NCBI RefSeq assembly: GCF_052180255.1
Contig: NZ_CP197466.1
Coordinates: forward strand, 4,030,001 to 4,094,000
DNA length: 64,000 nucleotides
Reading direction: 5' to 3'
Source: Paenibacillus_AM sp052180255
Lineage (GTDB): Bacteria > Bacillota > Bacilli > Paenibacillales > NBRC-103111
Under the pieces are notes generated by a model that had not been told where the DNA came from, did no database searches, and saw nothing but the letters and a program-made list of their open reading frames with translations. Below are positions 1 through 8,075 of this stretch, one piece after another (position 1 is the first letter of the stretch; every line of letters starts with the position of its first letter). Made by a program: the position numbers and the translations under genes.

Positions 1-2
1 TA

Positions 3-860
3 AACGAAACATCAACTGCTTCACAAAATATTGCTACAGCGATTCAAGAAATTGCAGTCAGTGGGGAAGCACAAGCGGTTCAATCTCTAGAGAGCGCCAC
101 TGCAACGGATGAAATGTCCGAAGGGATTAAACGGATTGCAGAGTCGGCTACCATTGCCTTTGATACATCTGCGCATTCGGCAGAGCAAGTCGAAGTCGGT
201 AACACATCTTTACAACGTTCGATGAATCAAATGCATACGATTCGTGACAACGTAAATAGCATTTCACAACGGGTTGAAGACCTTAACGAACGATCCGGGC
301 AAATCGGAGAGATGGTAAGTACCATCACCCGTATATCTACACAGACCAACTTGCTTGCGCTCAATGCATCGATTGAAGCTGCACATGCCGGTGAACATGG
401 AAAGGGCTTCGCAGTCGTCGCTCTTGAGGTTCGTAAGCTCGCAGAACAATCTAACTCAACGTCCAAGCAGGTTAGCGAAATTGTATCAGCGATTCAAAGC
501 GACATCATCTCCATCGTCACAGCTATGACGAACACACAAAAAGAAACAGAGAGCGGCATCATTTTTATTCAAGATACACAAACGTCCTTTACTCATATCT
601 TAGAAGCAACCAAGCGAGTCGTTATGCAAATTGAAGAAGCCTCAGCTGCAACTGAACAAATGTCAGCAAGCACGTCCCAAATCGCATCTTCAGTCGATCA
701 TATCGCGAATCTCTCAGGCGAGACACTGGCTTCGACTCAGAATATTTTGGCGGCAGCCCAAGAGCAGCTCTCAAATCTAGAAACCATGTCCTCTGACAGT
801 CAATCCATGAAACAGTTATCGCATGAACTTCAAGAAGTGATACAACGTTTCAAAGTATAA
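3..860 (+). CDS. Methyl-accepting chemotaxis protein, C-terminal part (5' end outside window)
   Basis: The reading frame is open from the first bases of the window to a TAA at 858-860, so about 285 C-terminal residues are visible and the sensor, membrane and HAMP parts lie upstream of base 1. The sequence is a long heptad-repeat coiled coil. It contains the hallmark cytoplasmic hairpin tip LLALNASIEAAHAG, which contacts CheA and CheW in this family. The flanking helices are rich in Ala, Ser, Gln and Glu, as in methylation helices. The protein ends in VIQRFKV, with no C-terminal CheR-docking pentapeptide. A terminator follows at once, so it is probably the last gene of its transcript. The ligand cannot be inferred because the sensor domain is missing. 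Confidence 0.93.
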   Translation, partial: NETSTASQNIATAIQEIAVSGEAQAVQSLESATATDEMSEGIKRIAESATIAFDTSAHSAEQVEVGNTSLQRSMNQMHTIRDNVNSISQRVEDLNERSGQIGEMVSTITRISTQTNLLALNASIEAAHAGEHGKGFAVVALEVRKLAEQSNSTSKQVSEIVSAIQSDIISIVTAMTNTQKETESGIIFIQDTQTSFTHILEATKRVVMQIEEASAATEQMSASTSQIASSVDHIANLSGETLASTQNILAAAQEQLSNLETMSSDSQSMKQLSHELQEVIQRFKV

Positions 861-873
861 ACATATAAATTTG

Positions 874-910
874 AAGCATTTGGCATGAAAATTGCCAGGT
901 GCTTTTTTTA
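874..910 (+). terminator. Rho-independent terminator of the chemotaxis receptor gene
   Basis: The arms AAGCATTTGGCA (874-885) and TGCCAGGTGCTT (893-904) pair with two G-T wobbles around a 7-nt loop and are followed by a run of T. It lies 14 bp after the receptor stop codon. Confidence 0.85.
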
Positions 911-1044
911 TTGAAAACCCTTATTCTGCTTCATTTGCAACCGTTTTCAGAACATTTCGATAAATTTTGTTTATGTTTATGAAAGCAATAATTAATTTCC
1001 CTAATTGATAATCACTAACATATAATAAGAAAAATTCGAATCCG

Positions 1045-1058
1045 TTAAAGCGCTAAAG
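1045..1058 (+). promoter_or_regulatory. Possible CcpA (cre-like) site upstream of glutamate dehydrogenase
   Basis: The sequence TTAAAGCGCTAAAG keeps the central AAAGCGCT core of a cre box, but the outer bases do not match the consensus well. It lies about 45 bp before the start codon of a glutamate catabolic gene, and such genes are carbon-regulated in Bacillus. This is a weak match and could be chance. Confidence 0.25.
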
Positions 1059-1101
1059 AATATTTTTATCCAAAATAACAACATACTTAGGAGAAGAAAG
1101 G

Positions 1102-2376
1102 TTGGTTATCCCTATGCAAACAACTGTTACGAACACTGAGACACTAAACCCTTTTGAAATCGCACAGAAACAAATTGACTCCGCCGCGGCACTTCTCAAT
1201 TTACCGAAAGCGGCTGTCGATATTTTGAAAAGACCTAAGCGCGTACTTACTGTTAATTTTCCAGTCAAAATGGACGATGGCAGTGTAAAAGTATTTGAAG
1301 GTTATCGTTCCCAACACAACAATGCAATCGGTCCTACAAAAGGCGGCATCCGCTTCCACCCCGATGTTACGTTGGATGAAGTAAAAGCACTATCGATGTG
1401 GATGTCCTTTAAGTGCGGCGTTGTGGGTCTGCCTTATGGTGGTGGTAAAGGTGGCGTAATCTGCGATCCACACGATTTCAGCAAAGGTGAATTAGAACGT
1501 GTAAGCCGCGGCTTCATGGAAGCAATCGCTGACATTGTAGGACCTGAAACAGATATTCCTGCACCAGACGTGTATACAACAGCTCAAATCATGGGTTGGA
1601 TGATGGACACATACAGCCGTCTAAAAGGTGTTAACTCTCCTGGCGTGATTACAGGTAAGCCACTTATTCTTGGTGGTTCCAAAGGACGTAACGAAGCAAC
1701 CGCTCGCGGTTGTGTATATACCATTATTGAAGCACTTAAAGAAATGGGCCGCGAACCAGCTGGCGCAACAGTTGCCATTCAAGGCTTTGGAAACGCAGGT
1801 CGTATCGCAGCAAACTTGCTTGCTGATCTAGGGTGTAAAGTTGTTGCTGTCAGCGATTCCAAAGGTGGCATCTACAATCCTGCCGGTCTTGATGTACAGG
1901 CGGTGGGTCAGTTAAAAGACACAGCTTCCATTCTAGATTACGGCAAGCAGTATCACATTTCGAATCATGATCTACTTGAGCTTGAAGTCGATATTCTGAT
2001 ACCTGCTGCACTTGAGAACGTGATTACTCTTGCTAATGCGGACCATATCAAAGCGAAGATCGTTGCTGAAGCTGCTAACGGTCCAACTACGCCAGACGCA
2101 GATAAAATCTTATCCGGTAAAGGCATTGTTGTCATTCCTGATATTCTTGCAAATGCTGGTGGTGTGACGGTTTCCTACTTTGAGTGGGTTCAAAACTTGA
2201 TGAATTTCTATTGGTCGGAAGAAGAAGTAAACGATAAGTTGAATGTAAAAATGGTTTCTTCTTACCAAGCGGTAAGCAAGCTGGCTAAAGCATACAACAC
2301 AGACCTTCGCACAGGCGCTTATATGATTTCGCTGAAGCGGATTACAGAAGCGATGGAAGCAAGAGGATGGGTGTGA
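1102..2376 (+). CDS. gudB: NAD-type glutamate dehydrogenase (RocG/GudB family)
   Basis: This enzyme catalyses oxidative deamination of glutamate to 2-oxoglutarate and ammonia. The 424-residue length fits the hexameric Bacillus enzymes. The N-terminal dimerisation/catalytic domain carries GPTKGGIRFHP (about 78-88), MSFKCG with Lys104, the active-site PYGGGKGG with Lys116, and PAPDVYT with Asp156. The Rossmann domain has GFGNAG (228-233) followed by VVAVSDS, which suits NAD rather than strict NADP use. The start is a TTG at 1102, chosen because AGGAG at 1089-1093 is 8 nt upstream of it, while the next in-frame ATG (1114) is 20 nt away. It is a monocistronic plus-strand gene whose transcript probably ends at the shared terminator at 2617. 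Which of RocG or GudB is the true orthologue cannot be decided here. Confidence 0.95.
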   Translation: MVIPMQTTVTNTETLNPFEIAQKQIDSAAALLNLPKAAVDILKRPKRVLTVNFPVKMDDGSVKVFEGYRSQHNNAIGPTKGGIRFHPDVTLDEVKALSMWMSFKCGVVGLPYGGGKGGVICDPHDFSKGELERVSRGFMEAIADIVGPETDIPAPDVYTTAQIMGWMMDTYSRLKGVNSPGVITGKPLILGGSKGRNEATARGCVYTIIEALKEMGREPAGATVAIQGFGNAGRIAANLLADLGCKVVAVSDSKGGIYNPAGLDVQAVGQLKDTASILDYGKQYHISNHDLLELEVDILIPAALENVITLANADHIKAKIVAEAANGPTTPDADKILSGKGIVVIPDILANAGGVTVSYFEWVQNLMNFYWSEEEVNDKLNVKMVSSYQAVSKLAKAYNTDLRTGAYMISLKRITEAMEARGWV

Positions 2377-2442
2377 GTTCTTCTTTGAAGGTATAAGGTG
2401 GGTGTGGGCTGTGGGCGTAATCCGGACTGCGGACTGCGGAGT

Positions 2443-2546
2443 GCCTATATCCTTACAGCCGCTGTTGAATCGGTATTCCTTGGATTAGGTTGGAAGGTTG
2501 GAATACCGATTCAAAGGCGGCACACTCCGTTTTTCAGGACATAGGC
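2443..2546 (+). repeat. Structured repeat element, copy A
   Basis: This is one of seven copies of a family in this window. The outer stem is GCCTATATCC (2443-2452) with GGACATAGGC (2537-2546), leaving one A-C mismatch. The inner stem is GCCGC/GCGGC. After a TG/AG internal loop, the apical stem TTGAATCGGTATTCC (2465-2479) pairs perfectly with 2500-2514. The loop holds GGATTAGGTTGG. The conserved segment between the apical stem and the outer 3' arm contains ACTCCGT. Similarity to copies B and C continues outside the stem (GACTGCGG before it, CTCCGTC after it). It sits downstream of glutamate dehydrogenase. Confidence 0.85.
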
Positions 2547-2616
2547 TCTCCTCCGTCCTCCGACGCCCTATCTAACTCCACCCTCCACCTTCCTTTGGGA
2601 AGAGTGGAGGGTAGGC

Positions 2617-2657
2617 AAAAAAGCAGTTTCCCGAAAACTTGGGAAACTGCTTTTTTT
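2617..2657. terminator. Bidirectional terminator between convergent genes
   Basis: AAAAAAGCAGTTTCCC (2617-2632) pairs perfectly with GGGAAACTGCTTTTTT (2641-2656), giving T runs on both strands. It lies between the convergent glutamate dehydrogenase and acetyltransferase genes and is flanked by the inverted repeat copies A and B. A second hairpin without a T run (ACCCTCCAC 2580-2588 with GTGGAGGGT 2604-2612) lies just before it. Confidence 0.9.
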
Positions 2658-2721
2658 ACTGCAACCCACAATACGTTGCTGGAAGCAACCGCAGGAAGGC
2701 TTCATTGAGTGGCGAAGGGCA

Positions 2722-2824
2722 TCCTATGTCTCGGAAAACGAAGTGGGCCGCCTTTGAAGGAGGATTCCCTCCTGCTAACCTAATCAAGGAATCCCCCTTC
2801 AACAGCGGCTGGAGAGATATAGGA
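2722..2824 (-). repeat. Structured repeat element, copy B
   Basis: This copy is in the opposite orientation to copy A, 175 bp away. The outer stem is TCCTATGTCTC (2722-2732) with GAGATATAGGA (2814-2824), with the same single A-C mismatch position as in copies A and C. The apical stem TTGAAGGAGGATTCC (2754-2768) pairs with 2788-2802 with one G-T wobble, and the loop reads TTGATTAGGTT on the minus strand. The inner stem GCCGC/GCGGC is retained. It ends 34 bp from the stop codon of the acetyltransferase gene. Confidence 0.85.
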
Positions 2825-2858
2825 AGTCCGCAGCCCCACACAAAGTACCTCGGAGCCT

Positions 2859-3359
2859 CTAGCCAACTCTTTTTCCAACAATGATTAGATCGCGCTCCAC
2901 CCCATCAAGTACGGCCACTTTCGGCAGATGACCCCAACGCTCGAATCCATATTTTTCGAACAATTTCAAACTGGGTTCATTATGACCGAAAATAAAACCT
3001 AGAATCGTATGTACTTGCAAGGTTGAACAATCATCCATCGCCTTCTCAAGCAGACGTTGTCCTAGACCTTGCCCACGAAACCGTTCGGATACATATACAC
3101 TAATCTCAACGGTGCCAAGATAAGCCGGTCTACCGTAAAAAGATTGAAAACTAACCCATCCACAGATTTCACCATTGATCTCTCCCACCCATAATGGACG
3201 AGTACCCGGTGTATGGGCATGGAACCATGGCATGCGACTTTCTACTGTGACCGGTTCGGTATCTGCGGTCACCATTCTACTTGGGATGGTCGAATTATAA
3301 ATCTCAATAATGGCTGGTAGATCTTCGATTCTGGCATCTCTCATCGTTAATTCACTCAT
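2859..3359 (-). CDS. GNAT N-acetyltransferase, phosphinothricin/methionine-sulfoximine acetyltransferase type
   Basis: This protein transfers acetyl from acetyl-CoA to an amino group. The 166-residue sequence has the overall pattern of the Pat/Bar/YwnH subfamily: MRDARIEDLPAIIEIYN at the N-terminus, WVGEINGEICGWVS in the middle, the acetyl-CoA pyrophosphate-binding loop RGQGLG in RFRGQGLGQRLL, and GFIFGHNEPSLKLFEKYGFE near the C-terminus. Relatives acetylate glufosinate-like compounds, methionine sulfoximine or other amines, and the native substrate here is unknown. The start ATG has AAAAGGAG 11 nt upstream. It is the last gene of a likely four-gene minus-strand unit, 18 bp after the VanW-like gene. 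Confidence 0.88.
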   Translation of the reverse strand: MSELTMRDARIEDLPAIIEIYNSTIPSRMVTADTEPVTVESRMPWFHAHTPGTRPLWVGEINGEICGWVSFQSFYGRPAYLGTVEISVYVSERFRGQGLGQRLLEKAMDDCSTLQVHTILGFIFGHNEPSLKLFEKYGFERWGHLPKVAVLDGVERDLIIVGKRVG

Positions 3360-3377
3360 GATGCACTTAGCTCCTTT

Positions 3378-4172
3378 TCATAGACCTTCCACCTTATACT
3401 TCACCTCGGAGAAGTTCGCCATCAGCATCTCTTCTTTGATGATATTTCCCGTTTTTTTATCAATGGTATCTCGCCAAATCTCATTCTCGCGATAAGTCTT
3501 ATTGTCCTCTCTTAGAAAACGATGCTTCTTCTCCTTAATATGATAAGAATAAGACCACGGTTGATCACTAAAGATAACACCCCGGAGATGCTCATCTGTC
3601 AGCCAGACACGAAATTGGAAGGTTTGTTCCGTCGGATTGTACAACCGCAAATCAATATAGTTATAGAATACACTAGCTCCACTGCCGAACGGAAGCACCC
3701 GATGATCATCGGGAAACGGGTCAAAATGATGATGATGCCGCTCTACGATTTCAAGTGGTGTGTGCAGCCCCATCCAATAGAGCAAGTTCGCAAGCTGGCA
3801 GATACCACCACCTACCCCTGTGATCACTTTCCCCTGCGAGAGTAACAGCCCTTCGATAAAGCCGCGCTCCGCTGTCGTCTTTCCTACTAATTTCCAGAAA
3901 GAGAACGTTTCTCCCGGGCGAATACAGATTCCATCCAACCGATTGGCAGCTAACTGCAAATTCACAATCTTATTTTCCTGTAATCTGGGGTCTGATTCCC
4001 CCAACTTCCTACGAAGCAGCGATTGATGCTTTTTACACGAATATGGCAAGTTATCATGACTCATTCGGCGAGCGAAAGTTTTTTTTGAAAAGAAATCTTG
4101 TACATAACGAGTCCATTGAAATTGTTTAATTCGCATGTGATAAAAAAATGGATGCACTTCTGAAAGCCTCAC
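3378..4172 (-). CDS. VanW family protein
   Basis: The protein belongs to the VanW family, named for an accessory gene of VanB-type vancomycin resistance clusters. The biochemical role of the family is not established. At 264 residues it resembles VanW proper rather than the larger secreted YoaR-type proteins. Visible family blocks are RPGETFSFWKLVGK, GFIEGLLLSQGKV, GGGICQLANLLYW and ERHHHHFDPFPDD. No signal peptide is evident. The GTG start at 4172 is preceded by AGGAGGTGA with 8-nt spacing. It lies 45 bp after the FadH-like gene and 18 bp before the acetyltransferase gene, so it is probably co-transcribed with both. No other glycopeptide-resistance gene (vanH, vanA/B or vanX) is nearby. Confidence 0.85.
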   Translation of the reverse strand: MRLSEVHPFFYHMRIKQFQWTRYVQDFFSKKTFARRMSHDNLPYSCKKHQSLLRRKLGESDPRLQENKIVNLQLAANRLDGICIRPGETFSFWKLVGKTTAERGFIEGLLLSQGKVITGVGGGICQLANLLYWMGLHTPLEIVERHHHHFDPFPDDHRVLPFGSGASVFYNYIDLRLYNPTEQTFQFRVWLTDEHLRGVIFSDQPWSYSYHIKEKKHRFLREDNKTYRENEIWRDTIDKKTGNIIKEEMLMANFSEVKYKVEGL

Positions 4173-4217
4173 GCAGGCCTCACCTCCTGCTTATCAAAAA
4201 TTGCGCTAGCTTTATTC

Positions 4218-4982
4218 TTAAATAAAATACTGATGCAATGAACTACCACCGTCCATTGTCATACAAGTGCCATTCATATAATCCGCTTCCTTCGAGAATA
4301 AGAATGCAGCCAAACCTGCAATTTCTTCTGGGGTACCCAAGCGTCCTAACGGTACACTTTTAAGCATACGCTCGCCTGCTTCCGCAGATGCCACAAGTTT
4401 CGCAGCACCACCTGTACGCTCGATCATGCCAGGAGCGATCGCATTCACACGTATGCCATACTTATGTCCCCATTCCACAGCAAGTGTTCGTGTCATGGCA
4501 AGCACCCCTGCTTTAGCACTGGCAGAATGAATGACTCCAGGTCCTGCATCCCAAGCATAAGTCGCGACCATATTCACAATGCTGCCGCGTATCCCTTCAG
4601 CAATCCAGTACTTGCCCACAGCCGAACTGCAATAGAACGTGCCATTGAGCACGATATTAATAACAGAATTCCACCCGTTTATGGATAAATCTTCTGCTGC
4701 ACATAGGAAATTACCAGCAGCATTATTCACTAGATAATCGATACGACCAAAAGCCGCTACCGTCTCTTGCACCATGCGCTGAACATCGTCAGGCTGCCTC
4801 ACATCCATTGGAATACCCAGTACCTGCCCAGGGAACGTCTCTATTTCTTCCTTTGCAGCCTCTAGTTTCTCGAGCGTTCGTCCTGTAATGACCACCTTGG
4901 CCCCATCTGCTGCAAAACGCGCTGCCATCGCCTTTCCCATCCCACTTGACCCACCTGTTACAATCACAACTTTATCTTTCAT
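4218..4982 (-). CDS. fadH: 2,4-dienoyl-CoA reductase-like short-chain dehydrogenase
   Basis: The protein is predicted to reduce the 2,4-dienoyl-CoA intermediates of unsaturated fatty acid degradation with NADPH. The 254-residue Rossmann protein has TGGSSGMG (9-16) and NNAAGNF (86-92). It lacks the usual YxxxK motif, having SASAK (153-157) instead. The arrangement Asn91, Tyr142, Ser153, Lys157 has the same spacing as the catalytic residues I recall for mitochondrial DECR1 (Asn148, Tyr199, Ser210, Lys214), which supports this assignment over a generic SDR. The start ATG has a GGGAGGGA ribosome site upstream. A 17-bp element just upstream is duplicated before the neighbouring MFS gene. B. subtilis FadH (YkuF) is the closest relative I recognise. 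Confidence 0.87.
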   Translation of the reverse strand: MKDKVVIVTGGSSGMGKAMAARFAADGAKVVITGRTLEKLEAAKEEIETFPGQVLGIPMDVRQPDDVQRMVQETVAAFGRIDYLVNNAAGNFLCAAEDLSINGWNSVINIVLNGTFYCSSAVGKYWIAEGIRGSIVNMVATYAWDAGPGVIHSASAKAGVLAMTRTLAVEWGHKYGIRVNAIAPGMIERTGGAAKLVASAEAGERMLKSVPLGRLGTPEEIAGLAAFLFSKEADYMNGTCMTMDGGSSLHQYFI

Positions 4983-5009
4983 TCACGTTCCCTCCCTTGG
5001 ATAAAATGG

Positions 5010-5026
5010 AATACAACCCTATTTTA
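5010..5026 (-). promoter_or_regulatory. 17-bp upstream element, copy in front of the FadH-like gene
   Basis: AATACAACCCTATTTTA on the plus strand is repeated exactly at 6296-6312. Each copy lies 27-28 bp upstream of the start codon of its gene (4982 and 6269). A shared operator or duplicated promoter segment is the simplest reading. The regulator is unknown. Confidence 0.5.
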
Positions 5027-5057
5027 GTACATAAAGATATTTTTTTACATATAATGT

Positions 5058-6269
5058 TTATCTTTTGTTTACATTTGTCTGAATGGCATCTGGCTTCTTT
5101 TCTTTTATCCATAAAGTAAGTATGAAGCTAAACAGCACAAGTACTAGCATGAGGTACACCGCATTAATCCAAGTCGCATTATCCCCGGTGACCATCTGCA
5201 TGCCAGGAATAACCAGAACTCCGCCAAGATTACCAGCAAGCATCATCAGTCCCGTTGCTTCACCCGCCTGCTTTTCTCCAGCAATACGCTCTGTCATGGA
5301 CAACAACAAAGCATATCCGGGTAAAAAGAAAAATCCGAGCAGACTACCTAGCACAAGTAGCATCGTGACATCCCCCTGTGTACACAGCGGATAAATAATC
5401 ACGAGGGCTGTTATACAGCACAATTGCAGAAAAGGTCGCTGTTTGCCCATTTTGTCCGAAATCGACGGGATCACACCTGCTCCGAGTATACCACCGATGA
5501 TAAACGCGCCACCGATCCATCCCGCTTCCTCTGAAGAAACACGAAAAGGCGCTAGTATCGGCTCCAGCCAAGACGTTAACCCATTAAAAAAACCAAGTGC
5601 AGCAAAAGCAATGACACAAATAAGTAGTAGCTGTCTATCCCTTAGAAGCGGAAGCATACCACGCCAGCCCCCAACCGAAGCAGCCGCATGCAATTGATCT
5701 TCTGAACCCTTCGGATTCGGATGAACGAACACCCAGAATAAAGCTGTAAAGAACACTGTAATCGCTGCAAAAATAAGAAGCGTCAACTGCAAATTCGTCG
5801 CTCCCACTAAAAGCGGCGTACCTGCAAGAGCAAGTGCCATCCCAATGAACATGCCCATCGTCCCTACGCCTGTAGCCATCGCCTGCTTATTACGAGGAAA
5901 CCAATCCGTCACAAGCTTTGTGATGCCATTGACGACATAAGGCTGCCCAATAGCAATTCCAATCTGTCCCACTAAGAGCCAATAAAAGTTAAAGTCCATC
6001 ACTCGTACGCAGGCGAATACCGCCATCAAGATGCCACCGACCCCAACTGCAAATCGGTATCCTCGCCTGTCAATCACGATGCCCGCATGCACAGACAGCA
6101 GTACATAAATAAGAGGAAACACACTTAATAGCCAATTGATGTCCGCTGCCGATACTTGATAGCGTGTTTCCAATTGACTAATAATAGGTGCAAAGTTCAG
6201 CCATAACATCTGGCTCATCCCTGCTAAAGCGGTATAACACAGTAAGACGATCCATCGGTTCGATCTCAT
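5058..6269 (-). CDS. MFS transporter
   Basis: This is a 403-residue integral membrane protein with about 12 hydrophobic segments and a central cytoplasmic loop near HPNPKGSEDQ (about 190-200). The motif-A region between TM2 and TM3 reads GIVIDRRGYR, a relaxed form of the MFS consensus. WFPRNKQAMATGVGTMGMFIG in the TM4-5 region is typical of the cyanate/nitrate-like and anion:cation symporter branches. The substrate cannot be inferred. It lies 75 bp upstream of the FadH-like gene on the same strand and shares a 17-bp upstream element with it, so the two may be co-regulated. A promoter with TTGTCC (6332-6337), a 17-nt spacer and TATAAA (6309-6314) can be read upstream. Confidence 0.85.
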   Translation of the reverse strand: MRSNRWIVLLCYTALAGMSQMLWLNFAPIISQLETRYQVSAADINWLLSVFPLIYVLLSVHAGIVIDRRGYRFAVGVGGILMAVFACVRVMDFNFYWLLVGQIGIAIGQPYVVNGITKLVTDWFPRNKQAMATGVGTMGMFIGMALALAGTPLLVGATNLQLTLLIFAAITVFFTALFWVFVHPNPKGSEDQLHAAASVGGWRGMLPLLRDRQLLLICVIAFAALGFFNGLTSWLEPILAPFRVSSEEAGWIGGAFIIGGILGAGVIPSISDKMGKQRPFLQLCCITALVIIYPLCTQGDVTMLLVLGSLLGFFFLPGYALLLSMTERIAGEKQAGEATGLMMLAGNLGGVLVIPGMQMVTGDNATWINAVYLMLVLVLFSFILTLWIKEKKPDAIQTNVNKR

Positions 6270-6295
6270 AGCGTCCCCCCTATTAAAATTATACT

Positions 6296-6337
6296 AATAC
6301 AACCCTATTTTATATTCCTATGCAACATATTGGACAA
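6296..6337 (-). promoter_or_regulatory. Promoter of the MFS gene, overlapping the second copy of the 17-bp element
   Basis: On the minus strand, TTGTCC (6332-6337) and TATAAA (6309-6314) are separated by 17 nt. The 17-bp element at 6296-6312 overlaps the downstream edge of the -10 box, a position where a bound repressor would block initiation. The element is identical to 5010-5026. Confidence 0.5.
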
Positions 6338-6392
6338 CATTGCCGTTAGTAAGGATGAACAAAATCAAAACGACCTAACAGGGGGAATCATC

Positions 6393-7220
6393 ATGAAGAA
6401 GAAATCCAAAGTATTACTTGCAGCATCTCTTGTAGCAGCTGTCAGCATCGTACCTGTAGCCAGTGCATCTTCCTTAACACAAAAGGTTGAAGCCTATTTG
6501 AACTCCAAGTTAGAAATCTCCATTAACGGGACGAAGCAAGATCAATCCCTTGCACCTGTTACATATGATGACAAAACATACTTACCACTTCGCGAACTTG
6601 CAAATAAAATGGGCTTTGAAGTGGAATGGAATGGCGAGAAACAATCCATTAACTTAACGAAAAAGCAAGCTGATCTTTCCCTAGCAACAAGCGGTATCAT
6701 GACTTCACTTACAAAACAGGAAGCAGGATATATTGCTGAAATCAGCGGCCAAAAACTTGGTGGAAAAGGTTTCAATCAAGTGAAATTGACAATCGATGCA
6801 TCCACTGAAATTATTGATCTTGTGAACGGTAAAGCGCTTAAACTTGAAGACCTTCGTGAAGGCTACAAAGTAACAGCTTTCTACGGCGAGCGTTTAACAA
6901 AGAGCTTGCCACCAATCGGTAATGCAAGCAAGCTATACGTAACCAAGCAGACGATTCCGGTTCACGGCATAATTGACAAAACGGCACACCCGATGGATAC
7001 ATTCATTTTCCAAGTATATGTCAACGGTGAAGGCGATAAAGAAGTTGGCAACGACATCATGCTAACCGTAGATAACAATACTCGCATTATCAAACGTGAT
7101 GGCACGCCTGTTGAAGCAGATGCTTTAAAAGACGGCGTGAAAATCAGTGGCTACTACGGCCCAGTTGTAGCGTTAAGCTACCCTGGCAAGAGCACAGCTG
7201 ATACTCTAATTATTGAGTAA
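6393..7220 (+). CDS. Secreted protein with copper-amine-oxidase-N-like (stalk) domain
   Basis: The 275-residue precursor begins MKKKSKVLLAAS and has a Sec signal peptide ending near VASASS (about residue 25). Residues about 40-90 hold one copper amine oxidase N-terminal-like domain, recognisable by ISINGTKQ, TYLPLRELANKMGFEVEW and SINLTKK. Paenibacillus secretes many proteins with this module, and it is thought to be a structural stalk rather than an enzyme. The rest (about 95-275) is beta-rich, with two similar stretches around VNGKALKLEDLREGYKVTAF and VEADALKDGVKISGYYG that look like an internal duplication. The ATG at 6393 is chosen over an upstream in-frame ATG (6330) because of AGGGGG directly ahead and the signal peptide. 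No partner is evident. Confidence 0.85.
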   Translation: MKKKSKVLLAASLVAAVSIVPVASASSLTQKVEAYLNSKLEISINGTKQDQSLAPVTYDDKTYLPLRELANKMGFEVEWNGEKQSINLTKKQADLSLATSGIMTSLTKQEAGYIAEISGQKLGGKGFNQVKLTIDASTEIIDLVNGKALKLEDLREGYKVTAFYGERLTKSLPPIGNASKLYVTKQTIPVHGIIDKTAHPMDTFIFQVYVNGEGDKEVGNDIMLTVDNNTRIIKRDGTPVEADALKDGVKISGYYGPVVALSYPGKSTADTLIIE

Positions 7221-7241
7221 TTAAATCTCGCTAGCCAAAAG

Positions 7242-7286
7242 AAGGGCTATCCCACAAGGTTTCAAACACCTTCGGGATAGCCCTTT
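7242..7286. terminator. Terminator between convergent genes
   Basis: AAGGGCTATCCC (7242-7253) pairs with GGGATAGCCCTT (7274-7285) across a loop. T or A runs on both sides allow function for the stalk-domain gene and for the convergent hemolysin-III gene. Confidence 0.88.
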
Positions 7287-7308
7287 TAAGTTTAAAAATA
7301 TCTAGGTT

Positions 7309-7962
7309 TTATGTGATTTGAAGCGGCATTACATAATTGAACATCATGAAGAAATGAGCAATCGCTCCTGCCAAAACGAATAAATGCCACACCGCATGGT
7401 GATAAGGAAAACCTCGCCATACATAGAACACGGTACCCAGTGTATACAAGGCACCGCCCACGATTAGGAGAATAATGCCGCCTTGTGGGAGCTTAGCTAC
7501 AAGCGGATTCCATGCCGTAATCATAAGCCAGCCCATTGCGATATAGAACAACGTAGACATGAACAGGAATTTTTTCGTAAAAAAGATCTTAAATACGATT
7601 CCGCCAATGGCGATTCCCCAGATCACACCGAACAACGTCCATCCTAATGTACCTTTTAACACCACGAACAAGAAAGGCGTGTACGTGCCTGCAATAAACA
7701 AATAAATCGAAGAGTGATCGCAGAACTCGAACCAATCTTTAATTTTGCCTTCTGGAAAGCTGTGAACAAGTGTGGAGGAAACGAAGAGGAGAATCATCGT
7801 CGTGCCATAAATGGCGAAGCTCACAACGTGCCACGGTGTACCATTAATACTTGAAAATACAACAAGCAAGACAAGTGCTGCTATGCTTAATAACGCACCG
7901 ATGCCGTGTGTGATTGCATTTGCAATCTCTTCTTTTGGACTGTACGTATGGGTGTTAGCCAT
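7309..7962 (-). CDS. Hemolysin III family (PAQR-like) seven-helix membrane protein
   Basis: This is a 217-residue membrane protein with about seven hydrophobic helices. It carries the family motifs SSTLVHSFP, DHSSIYLFIAGTYTP and HHAVWHLFVLAGAIAHF, whose His, Asp and Ser residues form the putative zinc site of PAQR/hemolysin-III proteins. Despite the family name, most bacterial members are not demonstrated hemolysins. A role in membrane lipid homeostasis has been proposed for relatives. The ATG has AAGGGGGG 6 nt upstream. It appears monocistronic. Confidence 0.9.
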   Translation of the reverse strand: MANTHTYSPKEEIANAITHGIGALLSIAALVLLVVFSSINGTPWHVVSFAIYGTTMILLFVSSTLVHSFPEGKIKDWFEFCDHSSIYLFIAGTYTPFLFVVLKGTLGWTLFGVIWGIAIGGIVFKIFFTKKFLFMSTLFYIAMGWLMITAWNPLVAKLPQGGIILLIVGGALYTLGTVFYVWRGFPYHHAVWHLFVLAGAIAHFFMMFNYVMPLQIT

Positions 7963-8075
7963 GTGTAACCCCCCTTTCCTAACATGCGTTTTATTATATC
8001 ATGATTAGGCTACAATAGGCTGTTAATAAAGCCGCACCCCCTATACGGTAAGCACGGCTTATGCATATGGGAATA

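Noticed and set aside
2443..2546. Pseudoknot in repeat copy A (CGGAGT before the outer stem with ACTCCG after the apical stem)
   Set aside because: The crossing pairing is perfect in copy A but only partial or absent in the other copies. A local RCTYCGY mini-hairpin explains the conserved segment better.
2490..2884. Open frames across the A-B repeat region
   Set aside because: They run through inverted repeats and a terminator, have no ribosome sites and look like no protein.
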